49,347 nucleotides of DNA from Succinatimonas sp. UBA7265. GTDB taxonomy: Bacteria; Pseudomonadota; Gammaproteobacteria; Enterobacterales; Succinivibrionaceae. Under the pieces are notes generated by a model. It had not been told where the DNA came from and did not search any database. It saw only the letters and a list, made by a program, of their open reading frames with translations. This document shows positions 42,094 through 49,347 of this stretch, one piece after another; position 1 is the stretch's first letter, and every line of letters starts with the position of its first letter. The translations under genes were made by a program, and so were the position numbers. The stretch spans positions 1 through 49,347 of the forward strand of contig DKSD01000017.1 of NCBI GenBank assembly GCA_002473165.1, in the 5' to 3' direction.

Positions 42094-42131
42094 GCCCCGC
42101 GTTCCTGACTGAAGGCCGCGGGGCTTTTTTT
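42094..42131 (+). terminator. Terminator of the fuc-TTT operon
   Basis: GCCCCGCG (42094-42101) pairs with CGCGGGGC (42117-42124) and is followed by seven T. Confidence 0.88.
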
Positions 42132-42169
42132 GCCATGCGGCGGCGGACGCAGCCTGCGCCGCCCTCGGT

Positions 42170-42175
42170 TATAAT
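42170..42175 (+). promoter_or_regulatory. -10 box of lptG
   Basis: A perfect TATAAT lies 30 bases before the lptG ATG. No good -35 is visible at 16-18 bases. Confidence 0.4.
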
Positions 42176-42205
42176 TGGGCACATTGTTGTAAGGGAACAG
42201 CCGCC

Positions 42206-43273
42206 ATGCATTTTTACGGGATATTGGACAGATACATCGGCAAAAACATCGTGGTGATGGTGTGCCTGGTGGCCGTGTGCCTGACGGTATTCACGGGGAT
42301 CATCACCTTCATCGACAAGATGAGGTATATAGGCCGCGGCGACATAGATTTCCTCTTTGTCTGCAAGTACGTGGCGCTGCTGGTGCCGGGATTCTTCGTT
42401 ACGTTCTTTCCGGTCGCCATCTTAATCGGCGGCGTGATCGGCTTAGGCGGCATGGCCCGCGCCTCGGAGATCGTGGTGCTGCAGTCCCTGGGCCTCTCGC
42501 GCATCAATATTTCGGTCTCCTGCGTCAAGTCGCTGCTGCCTTTGATGGCGCTGGTGATGGCCATAGGCGAGTACGTGGTGCCTCCGATGCAGCAGTATGC
42601 CGAAAACCAGTATTCGGTGTACGCCTCAAAGGGCAAAATGTCGGTGAGCAAATCCGGTATCTGGCTTAAGGAGAGCAATTCCTTTATCGGCATCCAGGTC
42701 ATGCTCACGGACGGCACGCTGGTGAACGTGCACCGCTATGACGTGCAGGGCGATCGCCTGGTCGCGCACTCCCACGCGCAGTCGGCGACATACCACAACG
42801 GCATGTGGCAGATGAAAAACGTAGTCACGGTGCACTTTGGCGAGCGTATCGAAACCGAGCGCAAAGCCCAGGAGATCTGGAACTTAAGCCTCAACCCTGA
42901 GCGCATCGACGTGATCGGCAATACCGGCAACAACCTCACCATCAAAGGCCTTTACGACTACATCGATTACACGGAAAAGAACGGCGGCGACAGCGCCAGC
43001 TACCGGCTTGAACTCTACGGCAAGCTCATGCAGCCGGTGATCATGATCGTCATGCTCTTTTTGGCGCTGTCCACGGTTTTTGGGCCGCTGCGTTCCATGA
43101 GCATGGGCACGAGGATCCTCTCGGGCATCACGCTGGGCTTTGGCTATTACGTGCTAAACCAGGTCGTGGCGCCGTTCTCGCTCGTCTATGGGATCCCTCC
43201 GCTCATCGGGGCCTCGATGGCCTCCGCAGTCTTCGGAGTGCTCGCCGTGTGGCTGTTGCGCCGCCGTGCTTAA
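42206..43273 (+). CDS. lptG: LPS export permease LptG
   Basis: A 355-residue LptF/LptG-family permease, partner of LptF in the LptB2FG lipopolysaccharide extractor. Three N-terminal helices, a periplasmic jellyroll (residues about 125-265) and three C-terminal helices are visible. The N-terminus MHFYGILDRYIGKNIV is typical of LptG, and AAGGGA lies nine bases upstream. It has its own -10 box and sits alone between the fuc operon terminator and tRNA-Leu. In E. coli lptF and lptG are adjacent; here they are 17 kb apart, so their expression is uncoupled. Confidence 0.88.
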   Translation: MHFYGILDRYIGKNIVVMVCLVAVCLTVFTGIITFIDKMRYIGRGDIDFLFVCKYVALLVPGFFVTFFPVAILIGGVIGLGGMARASEIVVLQSLGLSRINISVSCVKSLLPLMALVMAIGEYVVPPMQQYAENQYSVYASKGKMSVSKSGIWLKESNSFIGIQVMLTDGTLVNVHRYDVQGDRLVAHSHAQSATYHNGMWQMKNVVTVHFGERIETERKAQEIWNLSLNPERIDVIGNTGNNLTIKGLYDYIDYTEKNGGDSASYRLELYGKLMQPVIMIVMLFLALSTVFGPLRSMSMGTRILSGITLGFGYYVLNQVVAPFSLVYGIPPLIGASMASAVFGVLAVWLLRRRA

Positions 43274-43280
43274 GAATTCT

Positions 43281-43309
43281 TTGCACCGGGGCTTAATTTT
43301 TTTTATAAT
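43281..43309 (+). promoter_or_regulatory. Promoter of tRNA-Leu
   Basis: TTGCAC, a 17-base spacer and TATAAT (43304-43309), followed by GCGC. It closely parallels the tRNA-Pro promoter. The GC-rich discriminator fits stringent control. Confidence 0.65.
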
Positions 43310-43320
43310 GCGCAAACCGC

Positions 43321-43407
43321 GCCGAAGTGATGGAACTGGTAGACGTAGCGGATTCAAAATCCGCCGCTGGCGACAGCGTGTGGGTTCGACTCCCACCTTC
43401 GGCACCA
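43321..43407 (+). tRNA. tRNA-Leu, anticodon CAA
   Basis: An 87-base class II tRNA with encoded CCA and a long variable arm (CGCTGGCGACAGCG). The acceptor stem GCCGAAG/CTTCGGC, D-loop and T-arm match leucine tRNAs of enterobacteria. The anticodon stem GCGGA/TCCGC encloses TTCAAAA, so CAA lies at 43355-43357 and reads TTG. Confidence 0.96.
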
Positions 43408-43436
43408 CGGTATAAATTTAGAAAAATCAAAAGATG

Positions 43437-43460
43437 AGCTCGCATCAGGCGGGCTTTTTT
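43437..43460 (+). terminator. Terminator of tRNA-Leu
   Basis: AGCTCGC, loop ATCAG, GCGGGCT (one T-G pair), then a run of T to 43460. Confidence 0.75.
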
Positions 43461-43525
43461 CGTCTTGGCCGCGTAAATCCGCGGAAATTTGAAACGTGCG
43501 GATTTTGCCTAAAACCGCGCGCATG

Positions 43526-43548
43526 AAAAAGCCCTCATTTAAGAGGGC
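43526..43548 (-). terminator. Terminator of the nfeD-like gene cluster
   Basis: On the minus strand GCCCTC, loop TTAAAT, GAGGGC, then TTTTT. It lies 11 bases after the NfeD-like stop. Confidence 0.8.
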
Positions 43549-43558
43549 GTTCTTAAGT

Positions 43559-44008
43559 TTAGGCCTTGTCCTGCGGGCTTTTTGGCGGCTCTTTGGGGCG
43601 CAGCACCAGCGACGGGCCGTCCACGTGATCTATAAGCCAGATCCCTGCCTTGAGTTCGCCTTCGCGGGCGCGCGCCTCCCAGGTGGTCCCGCGGTAGCTC
43701 ACCCGCGCCGTGCCGTTTACGACTTTTCCCACTGAGATCTCCCGCCCCTCGTCAGGGTTGGAGACTTCATCGCTCTGTGCCTGACTGATGCGGTGCAGCC
43801 GGCGCCTGAAGAACCAGGCGATCACTGCCCCTGCCGCCGTCACGATCCCGGCAACCGCAAAAGGCCCCGGCCCGCCTGCGAACACCAAAGCGGTGACCGC
43901 GCCCGCGAGCGCGCCGGCGGCGACTGCGAGCAGGTAGACCGTGCCCAGCACCATCTCCGAGCCTAGGATCAGGCAGAAAGCGATAAACCACAGTGCGGTG
44001 TCTGACAT
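43559..44008 (-). CDS. NfeD-like membrane protein (YbbJ type)
   Basis: A 149-residue short NfeD protein. Two or three N-terminal helices (LWFIAFCLILGSEMVLG, YLLAVAAGALAGAVTALVF and FAVAGIVTAAGAVIAWFF) precede a C-terminal OB-fold with GKVVNGTARVSYRGTTWEARA and LKAGIWLIDHVDG. In many bacteria this protein is encoded beside a stomatin-like gene and binds it. Here the stomatin-like gene is 30 kb away (13252-14211), so the pair is split. AAGGAGA lies six bases before the ATG. It is the last of four minus-strand genes, after the three paralogous membrane proteins. Confidence 0.88.
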   Translation of the reverse strand: MSDTALWFIAFCLILGSEMVLGTVYLLAVAAGALAGAVTALVFAGGPGPFAVAGIVTAAGAVIAWFFRRRLHRISQAQSDEVSNPDEGREISVGKVVNGTARVSYRGTTWEARAREGELKAGIWLIDHVDGPSLVLRPKEPPKSPQDKA

Positions 44009-44036
44009 GTGAACTCTCCTTGGAATTTAAACGCTC

Positions 44037-44444
44037 TCAGCTTTTTGGCTGCGAGGCGGTTTTTTGGGGATCGCGTTTGCTCTTGGAAGTGTCGGTGACG
44101 CAGATGGCGATAAAGCCTATGAAAGATGAGATCAGGCAAAACGCGAAGAGCTCCGGATCGTCTTCGATAAACAGCACGAACGACACGAACCAGCAGATGA
44201 GCATGACGAGGAACGCGATGATCACTTTCAGCACGCGCGAGGATTTGCGCGGCACGGCGCCGGGTGCAACCGCCTGTTGCAAAGAGGCGTTTTGCGGGTA
44301 ATCCCCAGGCTGCGCCCGGGAGTGGCGCTGATGCTCTTTTAGCGAGGCTTTGCTCTCGGCTTTGAACTTGTCAATCGATTCGGCATCGAGCTTTTCTATA
44401 AGGGAGGCAAAATCGCCGTCCCTGGTTTCGTACATGCCGCCCAT
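44037..44444 (-). CDS. Tandem paralogue 1: small DGDFAS membrane protein
   Basis: A 135-residue protein of no family I recognise, but clearly a paralogue of the genes at 44718 and 45269. The shared N-terminus carries DGDFAS (residues 9-14), then KLDAES, KF.A.SK and a later QPGDY. A polar linker of about 20 residues precedes two membrane helices (about 71-93 and 98-116) and a short charged C-terminus rich in Lys and Ser. No signal peptide is present, so the N-terminal 65 residues are probably cytoplasmic. GGAGG precedes the start. The NfeD-like gene follows 28 bases downstream and may be cotranscribed. Confidence 0.75.
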   Translation of the reverse strand: MGGMYETRDGDFASLIEKLDAESIDKFKAESKASLKEHQRHSRAQPGDYPQNASLQQAVAPGAVPRKSSRVLKVIIAFLVMLICWFVSFVLFIEDDPELFAFCLISSFIGFIAICVTDTSKSKRDPQKTASQPKS

Positions 44445-44504
44445 GCCGGCCCCTCCGTGTTTTTATCTTGCCCCGCCGCATCAGACCAAAGATCCCGCGG
44501 CCCG

Positions 44505-44604
44505 GCCTCTTTACAGAATTTTAAGGCATAAACCGTTCACTCTCATGAAAATGTTTCGCGCAGTCCGAGCTTTGTCAGATCTTTTCAAAAAGCCTCAGGC
44601 GCGT
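44505..44604. repeat. Duplicated upstream flank, copy A
   Basis: A 100-base stretch before paralogue 1 aligns with 45739-45839 before paralogue 3. They share ATTTTAAGGCATAAACC exactly (44518-44534), GCCTCTT, GAGCTT and AAAAAGCC blocks. The duplication thus covered gene plus upstream sequence. Confidence 0.65.
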
Positions 44605-44717
44605 CGCGTGAAGATCTTTGGGCGGCAGATGCCGGATAAATTTATACAGCCTCCTTTCGGCACGGGAGTTGTGCGGTTTGACAGAGCGCAGCGGGCATCT
44701 TAATCAGCATGCCCGGG

Positions 44718-45161
44718 CTAAGGTTCCTTGCCTGTTTTGCCGCGGGGACTCTGCGGCGCGGCAGGCTCAGCGGCTTTTTGTCCGGAGGCGGATTGTTTCC
44801 TGCTCTCGTCATCTGATGACCATCCGAAAATGAAGATGCTGATAAAGACGAGGCATATTGCGATGAAGGTCTTCCGGCTGCAGTCTCTGAAGAATGCAAA
44901 GTACACCCCCCAATAGACGGCTGTGAAGATTAGCGCAATCACAATATTCTCTGCCAGGGAGGTTTTGTGCGCAGCGGCGGTCGGGGGTCCGGCATTTGCA
45001 GCGGCGTTTTTTGAAAAATCCCCGGGCTGTGAGGGTGAGCTGCTCCGGGGCTCTTTTAGCGGCTTTTTGCTCCCGGCCGTGAACTTCTCAAGCGATTCGG
45101 CATCGAGTTTTCCTATAAGAGAGGCAAAGTCGCCGTCCTTGGGTTTAAACAAGCCGCTCAT
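44718..45161 (-). CDS. Tandem paralogue 2: small DGDFAS membrane protein
   Basis: A 147-residue member of the same family. PKDGDFASLIGKLDAES matches paralogue 1 closely, followed by KF.A.SKKPLKE and QPGDFSKNA. Two helices lie at about residues 72-91 and 97-114. The C-terminal tail is longer (33 residues, Ser/Ala/Pro/Lys-rich) than in the others. GGAGGAG lies before the ATG, in the same AACACGGAGG context found before all three genes. Function unknown; the conserved N-terminus and variable linker suggest a common binding partner. Confidence 0.75.
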   Translation of the reverse strand: MSGLFKPKDGDFASLIGKLDAESLEKFTAGSKKPLKEPRSSSPSQPGDFSKNAAANAGPPTAAAHKTSLAENIVIALIFTAVYWGVYFAFFRDCSRKTFIAICLVFISIFIFGWSSDDESRKQSASGQKAAEPAAPQSPRGKTGKEP

Positions 45162-45268
45162 GAGAGCTCCTCCGTGTTTTTAATTGTTTTTAATTCTGCG
45201 CTGTGTTCACGCATAGGCATGCGAGATTGCGCCCGATTGGTTTTGTGTGCGGCCGCTCCCTGGCCAGC

Positions 45269-45667
45269 TCAGCGCTTTTGGCGCTGAGCGTCTTCTTTTA
45301 CGCGTTTGCCGTTTTCATCCAGAATGATGAAGATGAAAAACAGGACGAAGAAAATTCCGAGGAAAGTCCTAAGCCCGCTGTCAAACAGTAAATAACACAC
45401 GCCCCAAATTACGCCTGAGATGCCTAAAATTACGACCGCGAAGAATAAATAGACGGCAATCGTCACCCCCGGTGAGGGGTGTTGCGGCTCTGCGCTAAAC
45501 TGTGCATCAGCTTTTTTCGAAAAATCCGGATCCTGCGCTTTGAAACTGTCCTGTTGCTTTGTCAGCAAGGCTTTGCTTTTGGCCGAAAACTTCTCAATCG
45601 TTTTGGCATTGAAATTTTTAATATAGGAGGCAAAGTCGCCGTCCTTGGGTTCAAACATTCCGCTCAT
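45269..45667 (-). CDS. Tandem paralogue 3: small DGDFAS membrane protein
   Basis: A 132-residue member of the same family and first gene of the tandem set. EPKDGDFASYIKNFNAKT is followed by KFSAKSKALL, a Gln-rich linker and DPDFSKKADAQ. Two helices lie at about residues 68-95 and 100-116, with a short basic tail. GGAGGAG precedes the ATG. A perfect inverted repeat, GCTCAGCGC/GCGCTGAGC (45267-45289), straddles the stop codon. It could limit reading into paralogue 2. Confidence 0.75.
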   Translation of the reverse strand: MSGMFEPKDGDFASYIKNFNAKTIEKFSAKSKALLTKQQDSFKAQDPDFSKKADAQFSAEPQHPSPGVTIAVYLFFAVVILGISGVIWGVCYLLFDSGLRTFLGIFFVLFFIFIILDENGKRVKEDAQRQKR

Positions 45668-45738
45668 GCCGGCTCCTCCGTGTTTTCTATACCTATATAT
45701 ACCGCGCCCTGCATCTCAGGCCGCCGCACTAAAGATCA

Positions 45739-45839
45739 GCCTCTTGATTGGATTTTAAGGCATAAACCTCGCTCTTTTATGAAATTGCGCCGCGCCGCCT
45801 GAGCTTAACCGGATCTTTCCCAAAAAGCCGCAGTCGCGT
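45739..45839. repeat. Duplicated upstream flank, copy B
   Basis: Matches 44505-44604; the exact 17-base block lies at 45752-45768. On the minus strand it precedes paralogue 3 and may contain its promoter (TTAAAAT within the conserved block). Confidence 0.65.
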
Positions 45840-45860
45840 TCCAAAGACGATCCCCTGAGG

Positions 45861-45869
45861 TGGTATAAT
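45861..45869 (+). promoter_or_regulatory. Extended -10 promoter of guaB
   Basis: TGG-TATAAT is an extended -10, about 30 bases before the GGAGG ribosome site. No recognisable -35 lies upstream, which fits an extended -10 promoter. Confidence 0.6.
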
Positions 45870-45907
45870 GCCCGATCAAATTTTTACAGCTTTCTTTTGG
45901 AGGTTAT

Positions 45908-47374
45908 ATGCTGCGAATTGTTGAAGAAGCCCTCACTTTTGATGATCTTCTGCTTGTTCCCGCACACTCAACTGTTCTGCCGGCAACTGCTGATCTGCGC
46001 ACGCGCCTGACCTCCAAAATCACCATGAACATCCCGATGATCTCCTCGGCCATGGACACCGTGACCGAATCCAACCTCGCCATCGCCTTGGCGCAGGAAG
46101 GCGGCATCGGCTTTATCCACAAGAACATGAGCATCCAGCGCCAGGCCGAGGAAGTCTCCAGGGTCAAGCGCTTTGAGTCGGGCATGGTCACCCACCCGGT
46201 CACTGTGCGCCCGGACGCCACGATCCGCGACGTGCGCGCCATGGCCGCCAAATACGGTTTCGGCGGCTTCCCGGTCGTCGATGATCAGGACAACCTTTTA
46301 GGCATCATCACCGGCCGCGACGTGCGCTTCGTCGTCAAAGACACCATGAAGGTGCACGAGGCCATGACCCCCAAAGAGCGCCTGATCACCGCCAAAGAAA
46401 ACTCCACCCGCGAGGAAGTGCAGGCCCTGATGCAGAAGCACCGCATCGAGAAGGTGCTCGTCGTCGACGATACTTTCCACTTAAAGGGGCTCATCACCGT
46501 CAAGGACTTCCAGAAGAGCTCCAACAAGCCTAACGCCTGCCGCGACGCCTTAGGCCGCCTGCGTGTCGGCGCCGCCATCGGCGCGGGCCCGGGTAACAAC
46601 GAGGAGCGCGCCCAGGCGCTCGTTGAGGCCGGCGTTGACGTGCTGCTCATCGATTCCTCGCACGGCCACTCCCAGGGCGTGCTCGACAAGATCAAATGGG
46701 CCCGCAAGACTTATCCGGATCTGCCGATCATCGGCGGTAACGTCGCGACGGCCGAAGGCGCGCTGGCGCTGGCCGAGGCCGGCGTCTCGGCGGTAAAAGT
46801 GGGCATCGGCCCGGGCTCCATTTGCACGACCCGTATCGTCACTGGCTGCGGCGTGCCGCAGATGACCGCCGTCGCCAATGCTGTCGACGCCTTAAAGGGC
46901 TCTGACATCACCGTGATCGCCGACGGCGGCATCCGCTACTCAGGCGACATCGCCAAAGCCCTGGCCGCCGGCGCCAACTGCGTCATGGTCGGCTCCATGC
47001 TCGCCGGCACCGAAGAGGCTCCGGGCGAGATCGAGATCTACCAGGGCCGCGCTTTCAAGTCCTACCGCGGCATGGGCTCGCTCGCCGCCATGTCCCACGG
47101 CTCGGCCGATCGCTATTTCCAGTCCGACAACGCCGCCGACAAACTGGTTCCGGAAGGCATCGAAGGACGCGTGGCTTTCAAGGGCGCCTTAAAGGACATC
47201 ATCCACCAGGAGATGGGCGGCCTGCGTTCGGCCATGGGCCTGACCGGCTGCGCCACCATCGATGAACTGCGCACCAAGGCTCAGTTCGTGAGGATCACCA
47301 GCGCCGGCTACCGCGAGAGCCACGTCCACGACGTAACCATCACGAAGGAAGCCCCTAATTATCAGACCCACTGA
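45908..47374 (+). CDS. guaB: Inosine-5'-monophosphate dehydrogenase
   Basis: GuaB, 488 residues, oxidises IMP to XMP with NAD, the first committed step to GMP. The TIM barrel is interrupted by two CBS domains (residues about 90-205, with TGRDVRF and LKGLITVKDFQKS). The catalytic Cys306 lies in GPGSICTTRIVTG. The active-site flap follows with YRGMGSLAAM. GGAGG lies four bases before the ATG, a short spacing. guaA follows with a 106-base gap containing a long hairpin. Confidence 0.97.
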   Translation: MLRIVEEALTFDDLLLVPAHSTVLPATADLRTRLTSKITMNIPMISSAMDTVTESNLAIALAQEGGIGFIHKNMSIQRQAEEVSRVKRFESGMVTHPVTVRPDATIRDVRAMAAKYGFGGFPVVDDQDNLLGIITGRDVRFVVKDTMKVHEAMTPKERLITAKENSTREEVQALMQKHRIEKVLVVDDTFHLKGLITVKDFQKSSNKPNACRDALGRLRVGAAIGAGPGNNEERAQALVEAGVDVLLIDSSHGHSQGVLDKIKWARKTYPDLPIIGGNVATAEGALALAEAGVSAVKVGIGPGSICTTRIVTGCGVPQMTAVANAVDALKGSDITVIADGGIRYSGDIAKALAAGANCVMVGSMLAGTEEAPGEIEIYQGRAFKSYRGMGSLAAMSHGSADRYFQSDNAADKLVPEGIEGRVAFKGALKDIIHQEMGGLRSAMGLTGCATIDELRTKAQFVRITSAGYRESHVHDVTITKEAPNYQTH

Positions 47375-47401
47375 TAACCTCCGGCTTTAAGGGATTGCTT
47401 A

Positions 47402-47446
47402 TGACGCCCCGCCATTCACGTCTTTGACGCAGGATGCGGGGCGTCA
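47402..47446 (+). other. Intercistronic hairpin between guaB and guaA
   Basis: TGACGCCCCGC (47402-47412) pairs perfectly with GCGGGGCGTCA (47436-47446) around a 23-base loop. No T-run follows. It may stabilise the guaB message or act as an attenuator. Confidence 0.6.
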
Positions 47447-47480
47447 GTGTCTTAAGAACTCATAACTTTTGGAAATTACC

Positions 47481-49049
47481 ATGGCAGCAAAAGACATTCA
47501 TCAGGAAAAACTGCTGATCCTCGATTTCGGATCGCAGGTGACGCAGCTGATCGCCCGCCGCATCCGCGAGATCGGCGTTTACTGCGAGATCTGGCCCTGG
47601 GACGGCGACGTGCAAAAGATGCATGAGTTCGCCCCGCAGGGCGTGATCCTCTCAGGCGGCCCGAATTCAGTGGGCGATGAGAACTCCCCGCGGGCTCCGC
47701 AGTGGGTCTTTGAGGCGGGCGTGCCGGTGCTGGGCATCTGCTACGGATTGCAGACCATGGCCGCGCAGTTAGGCGGCCAGGTCGAGAGCTCTGACAAGCG
47801 CGAGTACGGACATGCCGAGGTGGAGCTCAAAGCCTCCTGCCCGCTCTTTGACGGGCTTACGGATCACGATGGGCAAAAGCTGCTTGACGTGTGGATGTCC
47901 CACGGCGACAAGGTCACTAAGATCCCTGAAGGCTTCGTCACCGTAGGCTCCACCTCCACCTGCCCTTATGCGATCGTTTATGACGAGAAGCGCAGGTTCT
48001 TTGGCATGCAGTTCCACCCTGAGGTCACGCACACCAAACAGGGCGGGGAGATTTTAAAGCGCTTTGCCGTCGAGGTGTGCGGTCTGCATGCGCTGTGGAC
48101 TCCGGGTGCGATCATCGACGACGCCGTGGAGCGCATCCGCCAAAAGGTCGGCGATCACAAGGTGCTCTTAGGGCTCTCAGGCGGAGTCGACTCCTCGGTC
48201 ACCGCCTTGCTGCTGCACCGCGCCATCGGCGCAAACCTCACCTGCGTCTTTGTGGACAACGGCCTGCTGCGCCTGGACGAGGGCAAAAAGGTTCAGGAGA
48301 TGTTCAAAGGCATGGACTTGAACTTTGTCTATGCCGACGCCTCAGAGCGCTTCCTTACCGCCTTAAAGGGCATTACCGATCCTGAGGCCAAGCGCAAGGC
48401 CATAGGCAAGACGTTTATCGATGTCTTCGCTGACGAAGCCCGCAAGCTCAAGGGCGTGGATTTTCTGGCGCAGGGCACGATCTACCCGGATGTAATTGAG
48501 TCCGCCGCCGCCAAGACGGGCAAGGCAAAGGTCATCAAGTCCCACCACAATGTGGGCGGCCTGCCTCCTGATCTTAAGTTCACCCTGGTCGAGCCGCTGC
48601 GCGAGCTCTTCAAAGATGAAGTCCGCAAGATCGGCATAGAGCTCGGGCTGCCGCGCCAGATGGTGATGCGCCATCCTTTCCCCGGCCCCGGCCTTGGAGT
48701 GCGCGTCTTAGGCGAGGTGAAAAAGAATTACCTGGATCTGCTGCGCCGCGCCGATGCCATCTTTATGGAGGAACTGCGCAGCGCCGGCTGGTACGACAAG
48801 GTCTCCCAGGCTTTTACCGTATTCCTGCCGGTCAAAGCCGTCGGAGTCATGGGCGATCACCGCTCCTATGACTATGTGGTCTCGCTGCGCGCGGTGGTCA
48901 CGGTCGATTTCATGACCGCCCGCTGGGCTCAGCTGCCTTACGAACTCTTAGGCAAGGTGTCAAACCGCATCATCAACGAGATCAACGGCATTTCCCGGGT
49001 GGTTTACGACATCTCCGGCAAGCCGCCTGCAACCATCGAGTGGGAATAA
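47481..49049 (+). CDS. guaA: GMP synthase (glutamine-hydrolysing)
   Basis: GuaA, 522 residues, aminates XMP to GMP using glutamine and ATP. The N-terminal class I amidotransferase has Cys87 in GICYGLQTMA and His/Glu in QFHPEVTHT. The ATP-pyrophosphatase domain has the P-loop LGLSGGVDSSVTALL. The C-terminal dimerisation domain ends in the conserved GKPPATIEWE. ATG 47481 is the start, seven bases after GGAAA; the frame opens at a TTG at 47469. It is the second gene of guaBA. Confidence 0.97.
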   Translation: MAAKDIHQEKLLILDFGSQVTQLIARRIREIGVYCEIWPWDGDVQKMHEFAPQGVILSGGPNSVGDENSPRAPQWVFEAGVPVLGICYGLQTMAAQLGGQVESSDKREYGHAEVELKASCPLFDGLTDHDGQKLLDVWMSHGDKVTKIPEGFVTVGSTSTCPYAIVYDEKRRFFGMQFHPEVTHTKQGGEILKRFAVEVCGLHALWTPGAIIDDAVERIRQKVGDHKVLLGLSGGVDSSVTALLLHRAIGANLTCVFVDNGLLRLDEGKKVQEMFKGMDLNFVYADASERFLTALKGITDPEAKRKAIGKTFIDVFADEARKLKGVDFLAQGTIYPDVIESAAAKTGKAKVIKSHHNVGGLPPDLKFTLVEPLRELFKDEVRKIGIELGLPRQMVMRHPFPGPGLGVRVLGEVKKNYLDLLRRADAIFMEELRSAGWYDKVSQAFTVFLPVKAVGVMGDHRSYDYVVSLRAVVTVDFMTARWAQLPYELLGKVSNRIINEINGISRVVYDISGKPPATIEWE

Positions 49050-49074
49050 AAAATGAGTTGCATTTAAGCCTATA

Positions 49075-49094
49075 AACACAATTAATTTTGTGTT
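49075..49094. promoter_or_regulatory. Inverted repeat before the DUF3990-like gene
   Basis: AACACAA and TTGTGTT flank TTAATT. The AT-rich stem is too weak for a guaA terminator but may be an operator for the following gene. Confidence 0.3.
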
Positions 49095-49120
49095 AGAGGG
49101 GGTATTATTTAAGGGGAAAC

Positions 49121-49327
49121 ATGGAAATTTATCATGGAAGCCAGGTAATTGTTAGATTTCCTGAAATTAGAAAGACAAAATATACTAAAGACTTTTCGTG
49201 GGGATTTTATTGTACTAAGAGTTATGAACAAGCAAAACGCTGGGCTTTGAGGCGTTATGAAACAGGTTATGTCAATTATTTTCAGTATTTGCCCAACGAA
49301 AAACTGAATATTCTTAGCTTTCAATAG
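49121..49327 (+). pseudogene. DUF3990-like protein, N-terminal part with early stop
   Basis: The 68-residue product begins MEIYHGSQVIV, then DFSWGFYCTKSYEQAKRWA, which matches the N-terminus of DUF3990 proteins (YHGS, then DFGxGFYLT, then QAxxWA). These are thought to share the ADP-ribosyltransferase fold and are usually about 150 residues. The frame closes at a TAG (49325-49327), and the same frame continues past it as KFRNLT to near the window edge. This suggests a nonsense mutation or an eroded gene rather than a short protein. AAGGGGA lies four bases before the ATG. The DNA is clearly more AT-rich than its neighbours, pointing to recent transfer. Confidence 0.55.
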
Positions 49328-49347
49328 AAGTTTCGCAATTTAACGGA

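Overview
The window reads as a chromosomal segment of a GC-rich gut-type gammaproteobacterium. GuaA, SpeB, SpeA, FucI and ValS keep enterobacterial motifs and length, and SpeB even keeps E. coli residue numbering at its metal ligands. The malQ-glgB-glgX order, the mixture of TRAP and tripartite tricarboxylate (TTT) transporters and the mltG-tmk-holB cluster would fit a Succinivibrionaceae/Aeromonadales-like anaerobe. That placement is inference from gene content, not a database result.

Layout. 0-3 kb: an exported alpha/beta hydrolase diverges from a LysR regulator, followed by a cyclophilin-fold protein; near-identical operator-like sequences in inverted orientation sit on both sides of lysR. 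Then come a TSCPD protein and gapA. 4.4-11.2 kb: malQ-glgB-glgX for glycogen/maltodextrin turnover. 11.2-19.9 kb, mostly minus strand: sppA with a stomatin-like gene, a membrane metallophosphoesterase, valS and a diguanylate cyclase. A strong plus-strand terminator without a gene suggests a small RNA between the phosphoesterase and valS. 20-25.2 kb: an overlapping plus-strand cluster of a TIM-barrel protein, mltG, tmk, holB and lptF.

25.2-31 kb: a YjbR-like protein, then a minus-strand operon of a DHDPS-family aldolase and a TRAP transporter in the order P-M-Q. 30.4-33.2 kb: speA-speB, the arginine-to-putrescine route through agmatine. 33.5 kb: a tRNA-Pro whose anticodon reads AGG, rare in bacteria. 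33.7-42.1 kb: an AraC regulator diverging from a seven-gene operon fucI-fucU-iclR-sialidase-fold protein-tctC-tctB-tctA. This looks like a fucose-type sugar system with an unexpected importer and no kinase or aldolase of the classical fucose pathway. 42.2-43.4 kb: lptG, unlinked from lptF, and tRNA-Leu(CAA).

43.5-45.7 kb: an NfeD-like protein and three tandem paralogues of a small two-helix membrane protein that I cannot assign to any known family, with part of the upstream flank also duplicated. 45.9-49.05 kb: guaB-guaA for GMP synthesis. The last 300 bases turn AT-rich and hold the N-terminal part of a DUF3990-like gene closed by an early stop, probably horizontally acquired. No CRISPR array, insertion sequence, rRNA or prophage was seen.
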